Assembly: GCF_000003815.2 (NCBI RefSeq)
Contig: NW_023365762.1
Location: 268,490-332,489, forward strand
Source: Branchiostoma floridae
Taxonomy: Eukaryota > Chordata > Leptocardii > Amphioxiformes > Branchiostomatidae
Reading direction: 5' to 3'
DNA length: 64,000 nt
Shown: positions 11,909 to 23,015 of the stretch, one piece after another
How positions within the stretch are numbered: position 1 is the stretch's first letter
How the letters are laid out: each line of letters opens with the position of its first letter
The notes under the pieces: model-generated
Seen by the model: the letters and a program-made list of their open reading frames with translations, nothing else
What the model was told of the DNA's origin: nothing
Databases searched by the model: none
Position numbers and translations under genes: made by a program

Positions 11909-12135
11909 AAGTTCTTTCACACTTCCGAGTACGCATGTGCAGCGACAGGAATTGTGGGTAATATGTCAAAGGTGAAGGCCCCTGATTTGTAAACAGTTCT
12001 CGTCTCGACCATTACCTCAATTTGCATAACAATGTACAGAGGTGCTTTGTTTATGTCTCAGGGGCCTTCACCTTTGACATATTTCCCATAATGCCTCTCC
12101 CTACACATGCGCACTCGGAAGTGTCAAAGAGCTTA
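11909..12135. repeat. MITE family copy 2, about 90-bp terminal inverted repeats
   Basis: The left arm runs ttctttcacacttccgagta, then gtgggtaatatgtcaaaggt and gaaggcccctg. The right arm is its complement: caggggccttcacctttgac, then atatttcccataatgcc and cactcggaagtgtcaaagag. Better preserved than copy 1 at 10624. Confidence 0.85.
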
Positions 12136-12968
12136 TTGACTAAAGTAGCCTTTTGCCATGACATGATTCTGAGGCTTATATAAATGTCGCCATGTCAGAA
12201 ATGTACATATTTCGCTGGAAAAATCGGATGTATACAGTGTAGGATATCTCAACTGCTGGTGCCTGCAATTATCAATGCAATTAATATGCAGGAATGCACA
12301 CGAGGTTCTCCCCGATTGGTCAACTGAATCTCCTTCAATAAATCCCCTGTTACAAGAGAAATTCCTGTGTGGCTCTTTTTTCTTTCTTATTTTCCTGCTA
12401 CTATGAATAGTTTCGTAAGTTATGTTATTACTGATAGCTGTTATTTATATGTTACATTCTTTTGCATTTAAGACCGCATTGTAAACACTGCACGAAACAA
12501 TCACTCTATCTACATGTAAATACGTAACGTTTGGGACCGCATCTGTAAGCAGTGACACCTATAGCTGCAGTGCAATGCGAACCAGTATGAACCGCTCTGA
12601 AGAAAGTGACAGACGATCACTGAAATGTTGATGGAAATGTAGCATCTGTTGTACTTTTCCATTGTAATGCACGCGAACAAAGAAAGTAATGTTGGTTGAA
12701 CTCCAAGCGAAGATACTTCAGTAACCATTGTGTTTGTGGTACCCGGTATTGTAATGCTGCTTGGCTCTTGCTTGCATTTTTAGCCAGGTCACACCTACTT
12801 TTATGGATAGGTTAGGGATTGTTTTACGTGCACAGAGGTTTGAAACACATAAAAATCCCACGCCTTCACGTCTCCATCCGAAAGAGCGAGTGCAACCCCT
12901 GACATCCTTGCCGAGCTGGGCTCCAACCTCCATCATTATGTAGCTAAAACTCGCTTTCTGAAAGTTTT
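12136..12968. other. Repeat-derived spacer with a CTGA...GAAA motif at about 12597
   Basis: No gene is seen. At 12597-12630 lies ctgaagaaagtgac followed by gatcactgaaatgttg. A similar stretch is at about 2376-2412 (gaggaaggtgacagac followed by atcatcgaaacttt), so this belongs to a dispersed repeat. A separate block near 12535 (gtttgggaccgcatctgtaa) resembles the loop of the foldback at 2175. Confidence 0.4.
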
Positions 12969-13061
12969 AGCCTGGATGCCAGACTGTTTCCAGGGCCTAC
13001 ACAGGCAAACGGAACATTAGATATCCTTGAGATCGGGCTGGGGGTCTGGTATCTAGGCTAA
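12969..13061. repeat. Small MITE with tagcctggat(g/a)ccagac ends
   Basis: Starts tagcctggatgccagac and ends gtctggtatctaggcta. The same terminal sequence bounds the longer element at 56822-57396. Confidence 0.75.
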
Positions 13062-13278
13062 CAAGTTTTGGCTGTGTAATGACACGTTGTGCAGTTGTCC
13101 ATCCATATTTTGTCAAGCAAGCGTGGATGCATATATGAATCTTTTGGCGACTGGTGTTAAACGTTTAAGGCTGGTTATATAATATTCGTGCTTTTGTGTC
13201 TTAGGCACCATTGACGGTGCAATGGAGTAGGATTTCGTCACATTGGAAGAAAGGTATGTATACTTTCTGTGCATTCTA

Positions 13279-13378
13279 NNNNNNNNNNNNNNNNNNNNNN
13301 NNNNNNNNNNNNNNNNNNNNNNNNNNNNNNNNNNNNNNNNNNNNNNNNNNNNNNNNNNNNNNNNNNNNNNNNNNNNNN
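13279..13378. other. Assembly gap (100 N)
   Basis: Run of exactly 100 N. Confidence 0.95.
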
Positions 13379-13923
13379 CATTGGTTAAAACTCCAGCTCC
13401 TAAAGGACTACTAAATGATTCCTCGACCCAGTTTTTGAAAACCCTCGCTAGTACCTCTTCATGAATATTTCCGATATGGATGCTACAAGAGGTGAATGTA
13501 ATTTAATCGCACTATTTGGGATCATTGACGCCCAGGGGAAAACAAAGAAACGTCTTTTACGGCGATGGTAATCTCCAAAGGGGATGAGAGAAGAGGATGA
13601 AAGGTGTCCTAATGTATCCAACCGTCCCCAATGGACCTTTGATGTCGTCAAGAGGTCTTCTAAAAGTGCATATCTCACTGGACTGAAGATGTGGCACGTT
13701 GGCGATCTCGCTTCGGTCGAGCTCTCAACGAATTTCATCGATGACAAAAAGGAAATTTTTACTCTTTGCCTTTGTGCGTTTTGTTGTCTTTTAAGTCATA
13801 CCTGTACGTTTTTTTGAGGGCGGCATTATATTTCCATTATAAAGTTAATGGTAACACAAATCTAAGACCACCAACGTACTACAGTCCAGTGAGTTCCCCG
13901 CCCCCTTTCTCCTTGATCTACCT
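13379..13923. other. Spacer without recognisable gene
   Basis: Open frames of 72 to 99 codons exist on both strands across 13448-13984 and overlap one another. None has a recognisable domain or exon structure. Confidence 0.4.
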
Positions 13924-14346
13924 TTTAGGTGCACTCTCACTGCACTTGCGTCAAACTTGCGTCACTGCGGGGCTCGTTCACTGAGTCACACTTTTTAAAA
14001 TTTTTTTCCCGATTTCTATAATTCAGATACAGTCAAACCTGTCTATAGCGGCCACTCAAGGGACCGGACAAATTTGGCCACTATAGACAGGTGGCCTCTG
14101 TATAGAGGTGGTAACTTGTAGATAAAATACCCAAGGGACCGACAAAAAGTGGCCACTATGGACAGGTGGCCCCTCTGTAGAGGTGGCCCCTAATACAGGT
14201 TTGACTGTATTGCATAATACGTAAAGGTATGACTTAGAACATGACAAGATACGCAAAAAGTAAGGAAATTCGTTCTTTATCTCTGAAATTCGTTGAGTAT
14301 CTTTCGAACCCAGCAGTGTCGCAAGTGCAGTGAGAGGGCACCTTTA
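13924..14346. mobile_element. Inverted-repeat DNA element interrupted by a MITE
   Basis: Ends ttaggtgcactctcactgca and tgcagtgagagggcaccttta are complementary. An uninterrupted copy lies at 30272-30509. Aligning the two shows that 14028-14209 was inserted here later. No transposase frame, so non-autonomous. Confidence 0.8.
14028..14209. mobile_element. 182-bp MITE with tacagtcaaacctgt inverted termini, TA target
   Basis: The termini tacagtcaaacctgt (14028) and acaggtttgactgta (14195-14209) are exact complements. The interior is itself palindromic (gtggcc/ggccac blocks). The related element at 30272-30509 lacks it and shows the empty site aatttagatattgatacg, consistent with a TA target. TA targets and this size suit Tc1/mariner-type MITEs. 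A fragment of the family starts near 49096. Confidence 0.85.
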
Positions 14347-15040
14347 GTTTTTAATCTAATCATAGGAGCATAGGCGTGGATGATAAATTTTATTAGATCT
14401 GTATTGTTACTATAGAGGCTTAAGCTGGACTACTTGCCTAATCCTTTTACGATGCTGAGACGATGTTGTTAATGCTGGATATGGTTTTTGGATGGTTGTG
14501 CTCTTTAACTTTGTCGTCTTTTCATCTAGAACGTTTTATTTTCTGACCCAATGTAAGAATTGATATGATTGGCTCAAATGTTTGACAATACGACAATTGT
14601 GCACAACCCCAGTTAGAGTGTAACTATTGCCGTGAACTTCAATATTCTTATTCTCTTGTTGAGTATTCATATTTGCGTAACTTTCTGGCCATAAAAATGT
14701 ACTTTAAGACGATCTGTACACATACACAAAAATTGCATCTCTCGTTACCTCCCTTATAATGGAGGTGTGTTTTCGGTCTTTTGTTTTGTTTTGTTTGTCT
14801 TGACAGGTGTCCGAGGTTATATGAATATTGTGGAGTGACAAGATGCGATGCGGAAGATGGTGTAACGGAAACTGGCAGGATAGGAAGGTTGGTTTGGCCC
14901 GGGTCCAAAGTTGTTCTCGCAGACTTGTGGGAAAATGCATATAGACAAAATTAGCAAGAAATTCACAATAATGAATAAACAAAGAAATTCACAAAGACTA
15001 AATACTCCAATAAGGAATCGCATACCATCTTACATCTTCG
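14347..15040. other. Spacer without recognisable gene
   Basis: AT-rich. The minus-strand open frames at 14648-15023 overlap in several frames and show no known domain. Confidence 0.4.
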
Positions 15041-15262
15041 ATAGCCTCCGTTGCAGTCTTCGGAACGGGGCTTTTTTTTTTGAGGGGGTGGGATTGGTTA
15101 GCGATTTTCAACGTTGGCTATGTTCTCTTGTCCGTTCGGACGGGGCAAAGACTCGCTATCACGGCAAACTCCCTTCCACAGCAAACTCCCTTCCTCGGCA
15201 AACTCCCTTTCCGGCACAACAGAACATAGCCAAATCGCGAAGACTGCAACGGAGGCTACTTC
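15041..15262. repeat. Foldback element with internal 18-bp repeats
   Basis: Left blocks tagcctccgttgcagtcttc and agcgattttcaacgttggct pair with atagccaaatcgcgaagact followed by gcaacggaggct on the right. The loop holds three gcaaactccctt(c/t)c units. Confidence 0.65.
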
Positions 15263-16151
15263 TTCGATTTCTTATTGGTCATTTAATGAGGCGGATTCAT
15301 TAATGAGTGCACCGGCAATTAACTACGTTTGGGGAATCCATCACATTCTTAATGAGGTGTGTAAAAAAATCGATAAGCTATAACAACGTGTTTTAACCCA
15401 GATGTGCCGCCTTTGAAGAAACACATAGATGGGGGCTGTATACATGCATATTCTGAACTTTTAAGTATCTGTTTATGTGGCTGGTAATCAAATTAACATT
15501 TCAACCAATGAGAGGGCCAGGATGGCTTTGAATAGAGCTCATCATATTCACGAAGACGTACATCTTTTTAACGGTCGCTGCCGTTTGAAATGGTCGTCGC
15601 TAAATTGCTGGGCGGTTGACACCATTTCTGAGCGTTTCTTTACTTGTACACACATCGCTACCAGCGGACTAGCCTCCTGCTGTAGTGGCTTGCACAAATG
15701 TGCGGCCCATGGGCTACAGAAACGTTGATGGGCGCCACCCCTAAGCATTTGTTATAGAAGTACGGCAGCTATAATTCTTAGTGAGACTCAGAACTTCTTG
15801 ATCCATACAAATCATCTTTTATCCCACGAGACCAGAAGGCTGACTGAAGGATGTGCCTGTGCATATAAGGATCGTGTGTTGTCTCTACTGACCTCTGTCA
15901 CATAGCTAACAAGCGTGCGGACACAGGAACCTACCACATCGTGGGGGTGTGGATTGCATTATCGGTTAACCATGGTTAGCAAGCGCTACGGAGGATGGTA
16001 CTCAGGCTGCCTCTCAGATGACGCGCCCCAACCTTTGCTTGGAGAACAGGCCGGCGGATAGCTGGATGGACTGCAGAAGACTGACTGAGATCGACCAGAG
16101 TAACTTATGTGTCCCTATTTTGCCAATCAGCTGAAACGTCTGCTTGGAGAC
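15263..16151. other. Spacer without recognisable gene
   Basis: Contains an 83-codon open frame at 15477-15728 and a 66-codon frame opposite it. No domain is recognised and there is no splice context I trust. Confidence 0.4.
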
Positions 16152-16340
16152 TACTGTAAATGAAGAAANNNNNNNNNNNNNNNNNNNNNNNNNNNNNNNN
16201 NNNNNNNNNNNNNNNNNNNNNNNNNNNNNNNNNNNNNNNNNNNNNNNNNNNNNNNNNNNNNNNNNNNNCCTAAATTTCAGACTGCGAATATACAACGCAC
16301 GCGAAATTAAATCCCCGCGAACTTAAATGCATTTACAGTA
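16152..16340. mobile_element. MITE with tactgtaaa termini, containing an assembly gap
   Basis: Starts tactgtaaatg (16152) and ends catttacagta (16340), with 100 N inside (16169-16268). The visible interior (ccccgcgaacttaaatgc) resembles the family member at 22734-22918. Confidence 0.6.
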
Positions 16341-16389
16341 TGGTGATGTAGTCTGAATGAAAGTTCATCTGTGTCGGTAGGATCCATAG

Positions 16390-16646
16390 ATGTAAAGTTT
16401 AAACTTTGTTCTAACACATAAAAAGAAAGACTCCCCATAGATGTTCGGTCAAGCACGCGTCGACCTTCTTCAGGTGGCAGGCTCCGCCTTCCCGCCATTT
16501 ACGACTCGCTGCTGACGTCATCCTCCACCTCCTACTTCCCTTCCGGAACATCCGTGAATCGTACATCTGAAGAAGGTCGACGTGCTTGACCGAAAATTTA
16601 TGTTTTCTTCTTTTGTGTTGGAACAAAGTTTAAACTTTACAACTAT
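16390..16646. repeat. Foldback element flanked by a gtgatgtagtctg direct repeat
   Basis: The arms contain tgtaaagtttaaactttgtt and ttcggtcaagcacg.gtcgac on the left, with complements on the right. A 13-bp direct repeat gtgatgtagtctg occurs on each side (about 16342 and 16647). Confidence 0.75.
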
Positions 16647-16659
16647 GTGATGTAGTCTG

Positions 16660-17815
16660 TGTGACGGTTAACTCCAGGGCTGTAACTTCGGATGTTGGGC
16701 GGGCCGCTATAGGCGAGATTTCATCAGGCTATTAGTGATGCACTGAGTGATGGTAAAGAGACGAGCAAAGACGTTTAGATCACGTGATTGACGTGACAGT
16801 TGACTCTTCTCAGGCTGTCCACAGCTGCTATTTCGGGGTCAAAGATCAGAGAACCCGCTGTAATATAACCCCCTGATCTATGTGCATGTAACCTGAATAG
16901 CAACCCAACCTCCTAAGGTATAAGTAGAGACTGTATCAACAATGTACGGTCGGGGTCAGTAACCCTTAGGGACTGTATTTATAGCCCACCCTGTCAATTA
17001 GAAGTAGCAGTGGCCGAAATGGCCGAAATGTGTCCCGTTGTCCATCTGTCCGGCAGGGATTGTACACTCGGGCCAGGGACCAGGCATTCCTCTTCTCAGC
17101 GTGTCGTCCTTTAGGGACCGTCCAGTAATGCTACAAGATGGGGCGGCGAACGTATTTAGACAAGGGTCACTGTATACTATATACAGGATCACCATCACAT
17201 AACATTCAAATATAGATATTAACTGAATCTGCAAAACTTCAAATAGACTTATGTCCAAGGGATATAATGTTGGACGAAAAGATACTACTAGAACGTAATT
17301 AATTAATGCAGATCTATGCAAGTGTCAAAATATGAAAACATATCAAAGTATTTATACAATATATCATCGCCATTTTTGGCAGATGTCATATGTACGTGTG
17401 TCACGTGCATTGAAGGTATATTAGTCTGAACATTCTTACGTCAATTCCTGGCTACCATAACATTAGAGCTAATAATATTGAAAAAAAAAAAAAAAAAAAA
17501 AAACACATCCACATTTAGGACATAACTTCATAACTTTAAAACCTCAAAAATGAAACAATTGTTGAGTAGAAAGTTGCGACAAGTTTAGATATTAAATTGT
17601 ATAACGTCCCTTGATGATAGCGACCGTTCATCCCATCGCAGTACTTAACGAACCATCCCTATGACTGACATGATCACAAGTCGCTGAAAAGATGAGCATC
17701 GCAGGGACCCTACTGTAAAATCATTTCCGTGCCCTTTTTTGCCGGGGCGCCGCAGGCGCCCGGCTTTGTCCCCGGTTTAATGGTTCGTCCTTGGATGGGT
17801 CTGCTATGGTCGCAA
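16660..17815. other. Spacer without recognisable gene
   Basis: Includes a poly-A run near 17480. The 107-codon minus-strand frame at 16998-17321 has no recognised domain. Confidence 0.4.
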
Positions 17816-17931
17816 AATGTACCGTGCGTTTTTACGACAATTCTCAGCCCTTCTCAGCCCTTCAAATAAACGCAATGTACCGTGCGTTTTTACGACAATT
17901 CTCAGCCCTTCTTAGCCCTTCAAATAAACGT
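17816..17931. repeat. 58-bp tandem duplication
   Basis: aatgtaccgtgcgtttttac...ttcaaataaacgc occurs twice in a row, at 17816 and 17874, with one or two differences: a recent duplication. Confidence 0.85.
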
Positions 17932-18092
17932 TGTAAGAATACTGTTTATCCATGACCTCTACTCGTACAGAAAACATTGCAGCGCTCATTAGCAAAGTCT
18001 AGGAAAGGAAAATGTTTCTTGATTTGCAGTAAAACACTGGTCATGTAACATTTGAGGAGTTGTCGTTAAATCGCACGGTTCATTTTGCGATA

Positions 18093-18337
18093 GCGTTGAC
18101 GGGTCCGGGTATTTAGCGGAATAACCCGGAATAACCCGGAATAACCCGGAATAACCTTAATAAAGGATGAAAGCTACCGAAATACAGTGTGCTTTGATAA
18201 GTTAAGATCGCAGAATGCAATATTTTGGCATAAAATAATGTATATATGGCCATGGGAACAAGAAATATTACGGTTATTCCGGGTTATTCCGGGTCATTTC
18301 GGGTTATTCCGGTAAATACCCTCACGGGCGTTGACGG
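18093..18337. mobile_element. 225-bp foldback MITE with (ataacccgga)n arms and 10-bp target-site duplication
   Basis: The element 18103-18327 is bracketed by exact direct repeats gcgttgacgg (18093-18102 and 18328-18337). The left arm has gggtatttagcgga, then three ataacccgga units; the right arm carries the complementary tccgggttat units and ggtaaataccc. Internal 10-mer repetition within the inverted arms is unusual. Confidence 0.85.
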
Positions 18338-18349
18338 TGCGGAGGAGGT

Positions 18350-18870
18350 GAGATTTTTATCGTACAGAAATTGGTACAGTTTGTAAAGTTATCTTTCTGG
18401 AATTCGGATGTATTAAAATATAACATTACATTCTAAGGCGTAGTGTCATGTGAGTAAAATGAGCACGACATTTGACGAAAGATTTTGTGGAGGGTATACA
18501 GTCAAGTTTATTGTGCAACGATTGGAACAGTTTACGTGCGGGTGGGAGGGGGGCGTGCGTCTATATATGCAGCTGCAGGAGGTCCTGCAGGACATTTTCG
18601 ATCGTAAGAGTAACGTACAATTTGAAAAGATAGTGATCATGAATTCGGACACATTGAAACATATTTCCAAGGAACGGTATATAGTTTTTTTAGTAAAACC
18701 AGTGTGTGGGGATTGACGAGAATTTAGATAGTTTAATGGTGCACTGTGCTTGAGCCGATGCGAGGCATTATGCAGGGCATTTTTGATTGTAAAAATATCG
18801 TACAAGTTGAAAAGATGGATCGGATTCTAATACATTAAAACATACATTTCCAAAGAATAGTAGAAAACAA
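18350..18870. repeat. Three diverged copies of a segment containing gtacaatttgaaaag
   Basis: Related blocks near 18358-18440, 18585-18690 and 18770-18860 share ga.catttt.gat.gtaa.a.t..cgtacaa.ttgaaaagat followed by cattaaaacat. An 88-codon frame (18450-18716) lies across one copy. I do not recognise it. Confidence 0.5.
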
Positions 18871-19228
18871 CGGATTGTAGCTAACTGTTAAACAATCAGC
18901 AAAGCAGTTGGCAAGATGTCACACCTGAACTTTTGTAGATTTTTGCTTTTTGTTGGTACTAGTAAGATGTTATGTGATCAAGACAATATTTTCTTTCTGT
19001 TTCAGTGACGCCTTAGACTGTTCTCTGCTATATATACAAGTGACACAGTAATATACAGAAACTTACAGCTAGCAAAAGTCTGTACTCAATAAGATTTTAC
19101 ACAGTACACATTTATACTTCTTCTGCTGAAATCTACGCATTACATTTTGCATCCAACCAAAGAGGTTTGAAAGAGAGTCCTTGATCCAACCAAATTAGAC
19201 CTTGAGACCTATTAACAGATCATTGATC

Positions 19229-19545
19229 ACTGTGCATTTTGCACATACCAGACTCAATCGTGCCACTGAGCACTGCATTTTGCACACACCAGACCAATTG
19301 TGCCACTGAGCACTGTGCATTTTGCACACACCAGACCTATCGTGCCATTGAGCACTGTGCATTTTGCACACACCAGACCTATCGTGCCATTGAGCACTGT
19401 GCATTTTGCACACACCAGACCAATCGTGCCATTGAGCACTGTGCATTTTGCACACACCAGACCAATCGTGCCATTGAGCACTGTGCATTTTGCACACACC
19501 AGACTCAATCGTGCCACTGAGCACTGTGCATTGTGCAAATAAAGT
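19229..19545. repeat. 42-bp minisatellite immediately upstream of the C76-like ORF
   Basis: About seven units of gcattttgcacacaccagac followed by caatcgtgccattgagcactgt, period 41 to 43 bp. It has long open frames on both strands because the unit contains no stop in several frames. It ends about 30 bp before the ATG at 19574. Confidence 0.9.
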
Positions 19546-19573
19546 CAAGCAAAGAACACATATATTGTGAACA

Positions 19574-20848
19574 ATGTGTGAATCTATTTTATCGGGAAAA
19601 TACCACCAAGGTGACATCATTTTCAGTGGAGATAATAGAGGCAAACAATGCACTGCAAATGCTTTAATGGCAGTTGTTAACCACAGTACTTGCAGACAAG
19701 CAATTACCTGGACAAGTACAGACCTTGATGGTGTACTTTTTCAAGGAGATGCACTATACACCTACATAAAACCATCACTAAGATCTGGTGTGGAGTTCCT
19801 CTCCGTTGATGATATTCCAGACTATTTGCAACTTTACAACAATACTGTACGTGTATCAATAAAAGAGTCTTACACTGGAGACATATTTGCCACAGAAGCA
19901 GTCTATCCTTATTACACCTTAAAGAAAGCCCTAGAAGCAGCATTTGCTGAATCCAACACTTGTCTTTTCATAACAGCACATGGAATAACTGGTTCAACAG
20001 TAGCATTGTTGCACGCTGATAACAAGTATTTTGTTTATGACTCACATGCCAGAAGTCCCATAACAGCATTGCCAGATAGCCATGGCACTTCTACTTTAAG
20101 CATGCACAGTTCAAACAGCAATCTAGTTTCATTCTTGCAACAACTTAACTGGAACACAACATGCAATTTTGAGGTTGTCCCAGTACAAGCAGAAAATGTT
20201 TTCTTATCAGTTGAACCTACTGGTATACACATTATCAATCTGACTAGCAATGTTTCTTCTATGATTGAGTCAGAAAACTGCTTTCAAGTTCAACAACAAC
20301 ACACATACACCTTGGTTAAACCAGAGTTTGTATCTACGAAAGAGAACCTACAACAACCAAACACAGCATTTCCATTTGCACCACATTGTAACCAAAGTAC
20401 TGGGAAAAACATTGTGCCATGCACCACAAGCAAACATCCAAGTGCTATGCCAGAGAACAGGAATGAAGGCCTCTTGAATCAATTAGTAATGTCACCAAAT
20501 GCAGCATCAAATTTAAATGATAAAAAAGTGCAAGGTCTTGCAATCCAAAGCGCAATATGCAAGGACAAACAAGAAAAACAAACCTATCAACAGAAGACAG
20601 AGAGTCTTGCAGAACAAAGAACATCATACAAAGCAAAGAAAGCAAATGAGACCTGTGAGCAGAAGAAAGAACGACAATGCACATCCGGGACCTCTTCCCG
20701 CCTTTGGCTGTGGTCTCGCACCGGAGTTTCTTTTACGATTTTTATATCCGGCACACAGCGCACACAAGGGATACAATTCCGCCCACAAAAGTACGCCGGA
20801 AAATCCAATTATACCAGTGAACAAAGGTTTCCAGCCAACTTCCCATAG
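19574..20848 (+). CDS. Herpes-tegument-type (C76-like) cysteine protease ORF, probably transposon-derived
   Basis: Intronless frame of 424 codons. Residues 12-31 contain Q12 and the block GKQCTANAL with Cys26. A second block, YFVYDSHAR at about residues 153-161, gives the Asp-x-His pair. Gln, Cys and Asp-x-His in this order and spacing match the active-site arrangement of the herpesvirus large-tegument deubiquitinase fold (MEROPS C76, Pfam Herpes_teg_N). Homologues of this fold also occur in animal transposons, so this need not be viral. Residues about 330-375 are charged, with YKAKKANET and EQKKERQ units like those repeated in Helitron-type transposon proteins. After about nt 20690 the composition changes and the last 50 residues look unrelated, as if the ORF were truncated into foreign sequence. 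Ubiquitin cleavage and Helitron origin are inferences. Expression is unknown. Confidence 0.6.
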   Translation: MCESILSGKYHQGDIIFSGDNRGKQCTANALMAVVNHSTCRQAITWTSTDLDGVLFQGDALYTYIKPSLRSGVEFLSVDDIPDYLQLYNNTVRVSIKESYTGDIFATEAVYPYYTLKKALEAAFAESNTCLFITAHGITGSTVALLHADNKYFVYDSHARSPITALPDSHGTSTLSMHSSNSNLVSFLQQLNWNTTCNFEVVPVQAENVFLSVEPTGIHIINLTSNVSSMIESENCFQVQQQHTYTLVKPEFVSTKENLQQPNTAFPFAPHCNQSTGKNIVPCTTSKHPSAMPENRNEGLLNQLVMSPNAASNLNDKKVQGLAIQSAICKDKQEKQTYQQKTESLAEQRTSYKAKKANETCEQKKERQCTSGTSSRLWLWSRTGVSFTIFISGTQRTQGIQFRPQKYAGKSNYTSEQRFPANFP

Positions 20849-21439
20849 ATTTTAGATATAAACTTCTAGTTTAATAATGATGCACATTTTACTGGAACAC
20901 AACATGAAATTTTGAGGTAGTCCTTCCAAATGCGCCCCGGCCAGCTTTTTTTAAAAGCTTTCTTGTTCTGTTTCCGTTGGATACAACTGGACTTTCCTGT
21001 ATTCCATAACAGTGGTGGACGTATATAGCATTGGAGAACGTGTAGAATCACGTGTTGGGAGCTGTCCTGTTTCTAGGAACGAGTTCCATCGGCGAGGGGG
21101 AGTCAACGGAAGGACAGGTCGCACCACGAGGCCCACCAAACCAACACACGAACCTCAACTCACCAGCGCATCGTATGGCGTTTAGCCAAGCCAACCTATA
21201 ATGGTAAGATTTGTATCTCCTTTCTGTGCTTTAAACATGCCACGTGTAGTTAGAGTAGTTTTCGTAAGTAGTGGCTACGAGTACGCATTGACTGTATCTT
21301 TCGTGCCATGAGGTTTCAAGGTCTAAAGAAGAGTACAAGAGACATTTTGGGGTTATATAAACAGTACATAACGTTGTTGGGTATTCCTCCATATAAAATC
21401 TACTTCTAAGAAAATTCAAAGACTTTCTCTCTGATTCTA
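20849..21439. other. Spacer after the C76-like ORF
   Basis: No gene recognised. Short overlapping frames on the minus strand only. Confidence 0.4.
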
Positions 21440-22290
21440 GTGGAGCGTTTTGTTTACATATGTAGATCATGTTTATTACGTTGAAAAAGAAGGCATTGTG
21501 ATTGTTTATATCAGAAATTGATTGATGTACTTTGGGTAGGGGCGGTACAAATGGGGTTGCCTCCTAAGTACTATGGAATGGTCCACGTTAGCTATTCGTT
21601 GAAACCTTACATCGAAGAATACTAGTTTCTCTATTCTAAGCTAGTGGAGTATTTCAGCTACCAGTTGAACATGTATACGTCCAGAAAAGGGATGCCTTAT
21701 TTGTATCAGAATAGATTTATTGTTCTTGGAAAGGACAGTGTACCTAGCGGCTTTGCCTACCATGTTATGGCCCACACTAGCTATTCTCTGAAACTTAACA
21801 TTGAGCAAAACAATTTGTGTGGAATCTTTCGATTGTTACTAGCAGATCATGTAAACAGCTAGAAAAGAGACGTACTGTTTATATCAGAATTCGATTAATT
21901 GCACTAGAATAGCGGTTTTGCACCCTATGTAATGGCACACACTAGCTATTCTCTAAAACACTTAATCGACTGCTTAGAATGTTTCAAGAAGGACATGAGA
22001 AAAGGGGCGCATTTTTTATATCGGAATTTAATTGATTGCACTAGTCTATGGATAGCGGCTTTGCCTCAAATGTTATGTTACACACTAGCTATTCTCTAAA
22101 ATAATTAAAACACTACATCGAGAAAATAATTTCTCTCTTTCACGCTTTGTAGACTTTTTAGAGCGTTACTAGTGGAACATCATGTATACGTGAGAAAAGG
22201 GACGCATTGTTTATATCAGATTTGATTGATTGTACTGGGATACTAAGGGGCGGTGTAGAGGCTTTGCCTCCTATGGTATGGCCCCACACA
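21440..22290. repeat. Tandem array of about four to five diverged units of roughly 190 bp
   Basis: The phrase gcggctttgcct.c.atgttatgg followed by cacactagctattctctaaa recurs near 21545, 21750, 21915, 22055 and 22257. Between copies the motifs gaaaagggacgcat.gtttat and atcaga.tt.gattgattg recur. Non-coding satellite-like array. Confidence 0.7.
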
Positions 22291-22733
22291 TTGGATTCGC
22301 CGGGAATTTGTTCGACCTCATTCTGCATACACCCACCCGGGTCCATTACAAATTATAAATATTTGACATCAACGGAAGAGATCTCTACAGCAAAGATCCT
22401 GGCTAATTTTTGACTAAGATAAGACAATCAGTCGTCCTCTTTTGTTAGTTTCATCTTCTTTGCACCTAGGCTAAAACCAACGAAACATGTATTGTTTTTA
22501 TTCGTCACATTATGTTGGGCCTCATCTTAAATTCCCATAGTGTTGTTTGCGTATTTTGATATTGGTTCTATGAATTTTCATCCGAGCATATTTGTCATTG
22601 TAAATCACTTCCTACAATATGTTTAGCTCCTCTGTGTATTGTTTTAATCTGGTACAATGCAGGATCTCAATGCAGGATGCAATATGTTGTAGAACGCCGT
22701 TGAATATGTTGGTAGTTTTGATTGTTTTGGTTT

Positions 22734-22918
22734 TACTGTAAAACGGTAAATGTTCGCGGCGGGTTTAAGTTCGCGGTTGGAACATCAAGGAAAAAACGTA
22801 GGCGGGCAGAAAACAGAACAAAAATTCTCGCAGTGGTTTTGAATTTAAATTCACATTGAACAGGTCATCGCAAAAACTGAGAACACAAACCACCGCGAAC
22901 ATTTTCTCCTTTACAGTA
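22734..22918. mobile_element. MITE with tactgtaaa/tttacagta termini
   Basis: Starts tactgtaaaacggtaaatgt followed by tcgcggcggg, and ends caccgcgaacattttctcct followed by ttacagta. The same family as 16152-16340. Confidence 0.75.
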
Positions 22919-23015
22919 TTTCATCTGAGCATTCTTGCCATTTTGTAATTACGTCCTCAAATATGCTTAGCCCCGTTATCTGCGTAATGAATTTAATTTT
23001 TAACTTCTCTTGCAG

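Noticed and set aside
13448-13817. Overlapping 77 to 99-codon frames on both strands
   Set aside because: Mutually overlapping, without domains or exon signals, next to an assembly gap.
18450-18716. 88-codon frame MSKMSTTFDERF...
   Set aside because: It lies across a diverged repeat whose other copies do not keep the frame, and it has no known homology that I recognise.
19195-19653. 152-codon minus-strand frame with a repeated SGVCKMHSAQWHD unit
   Set aside because: It is the translation of the 42-bp minisatellite; both strands are equally open and there is no start or splice context.
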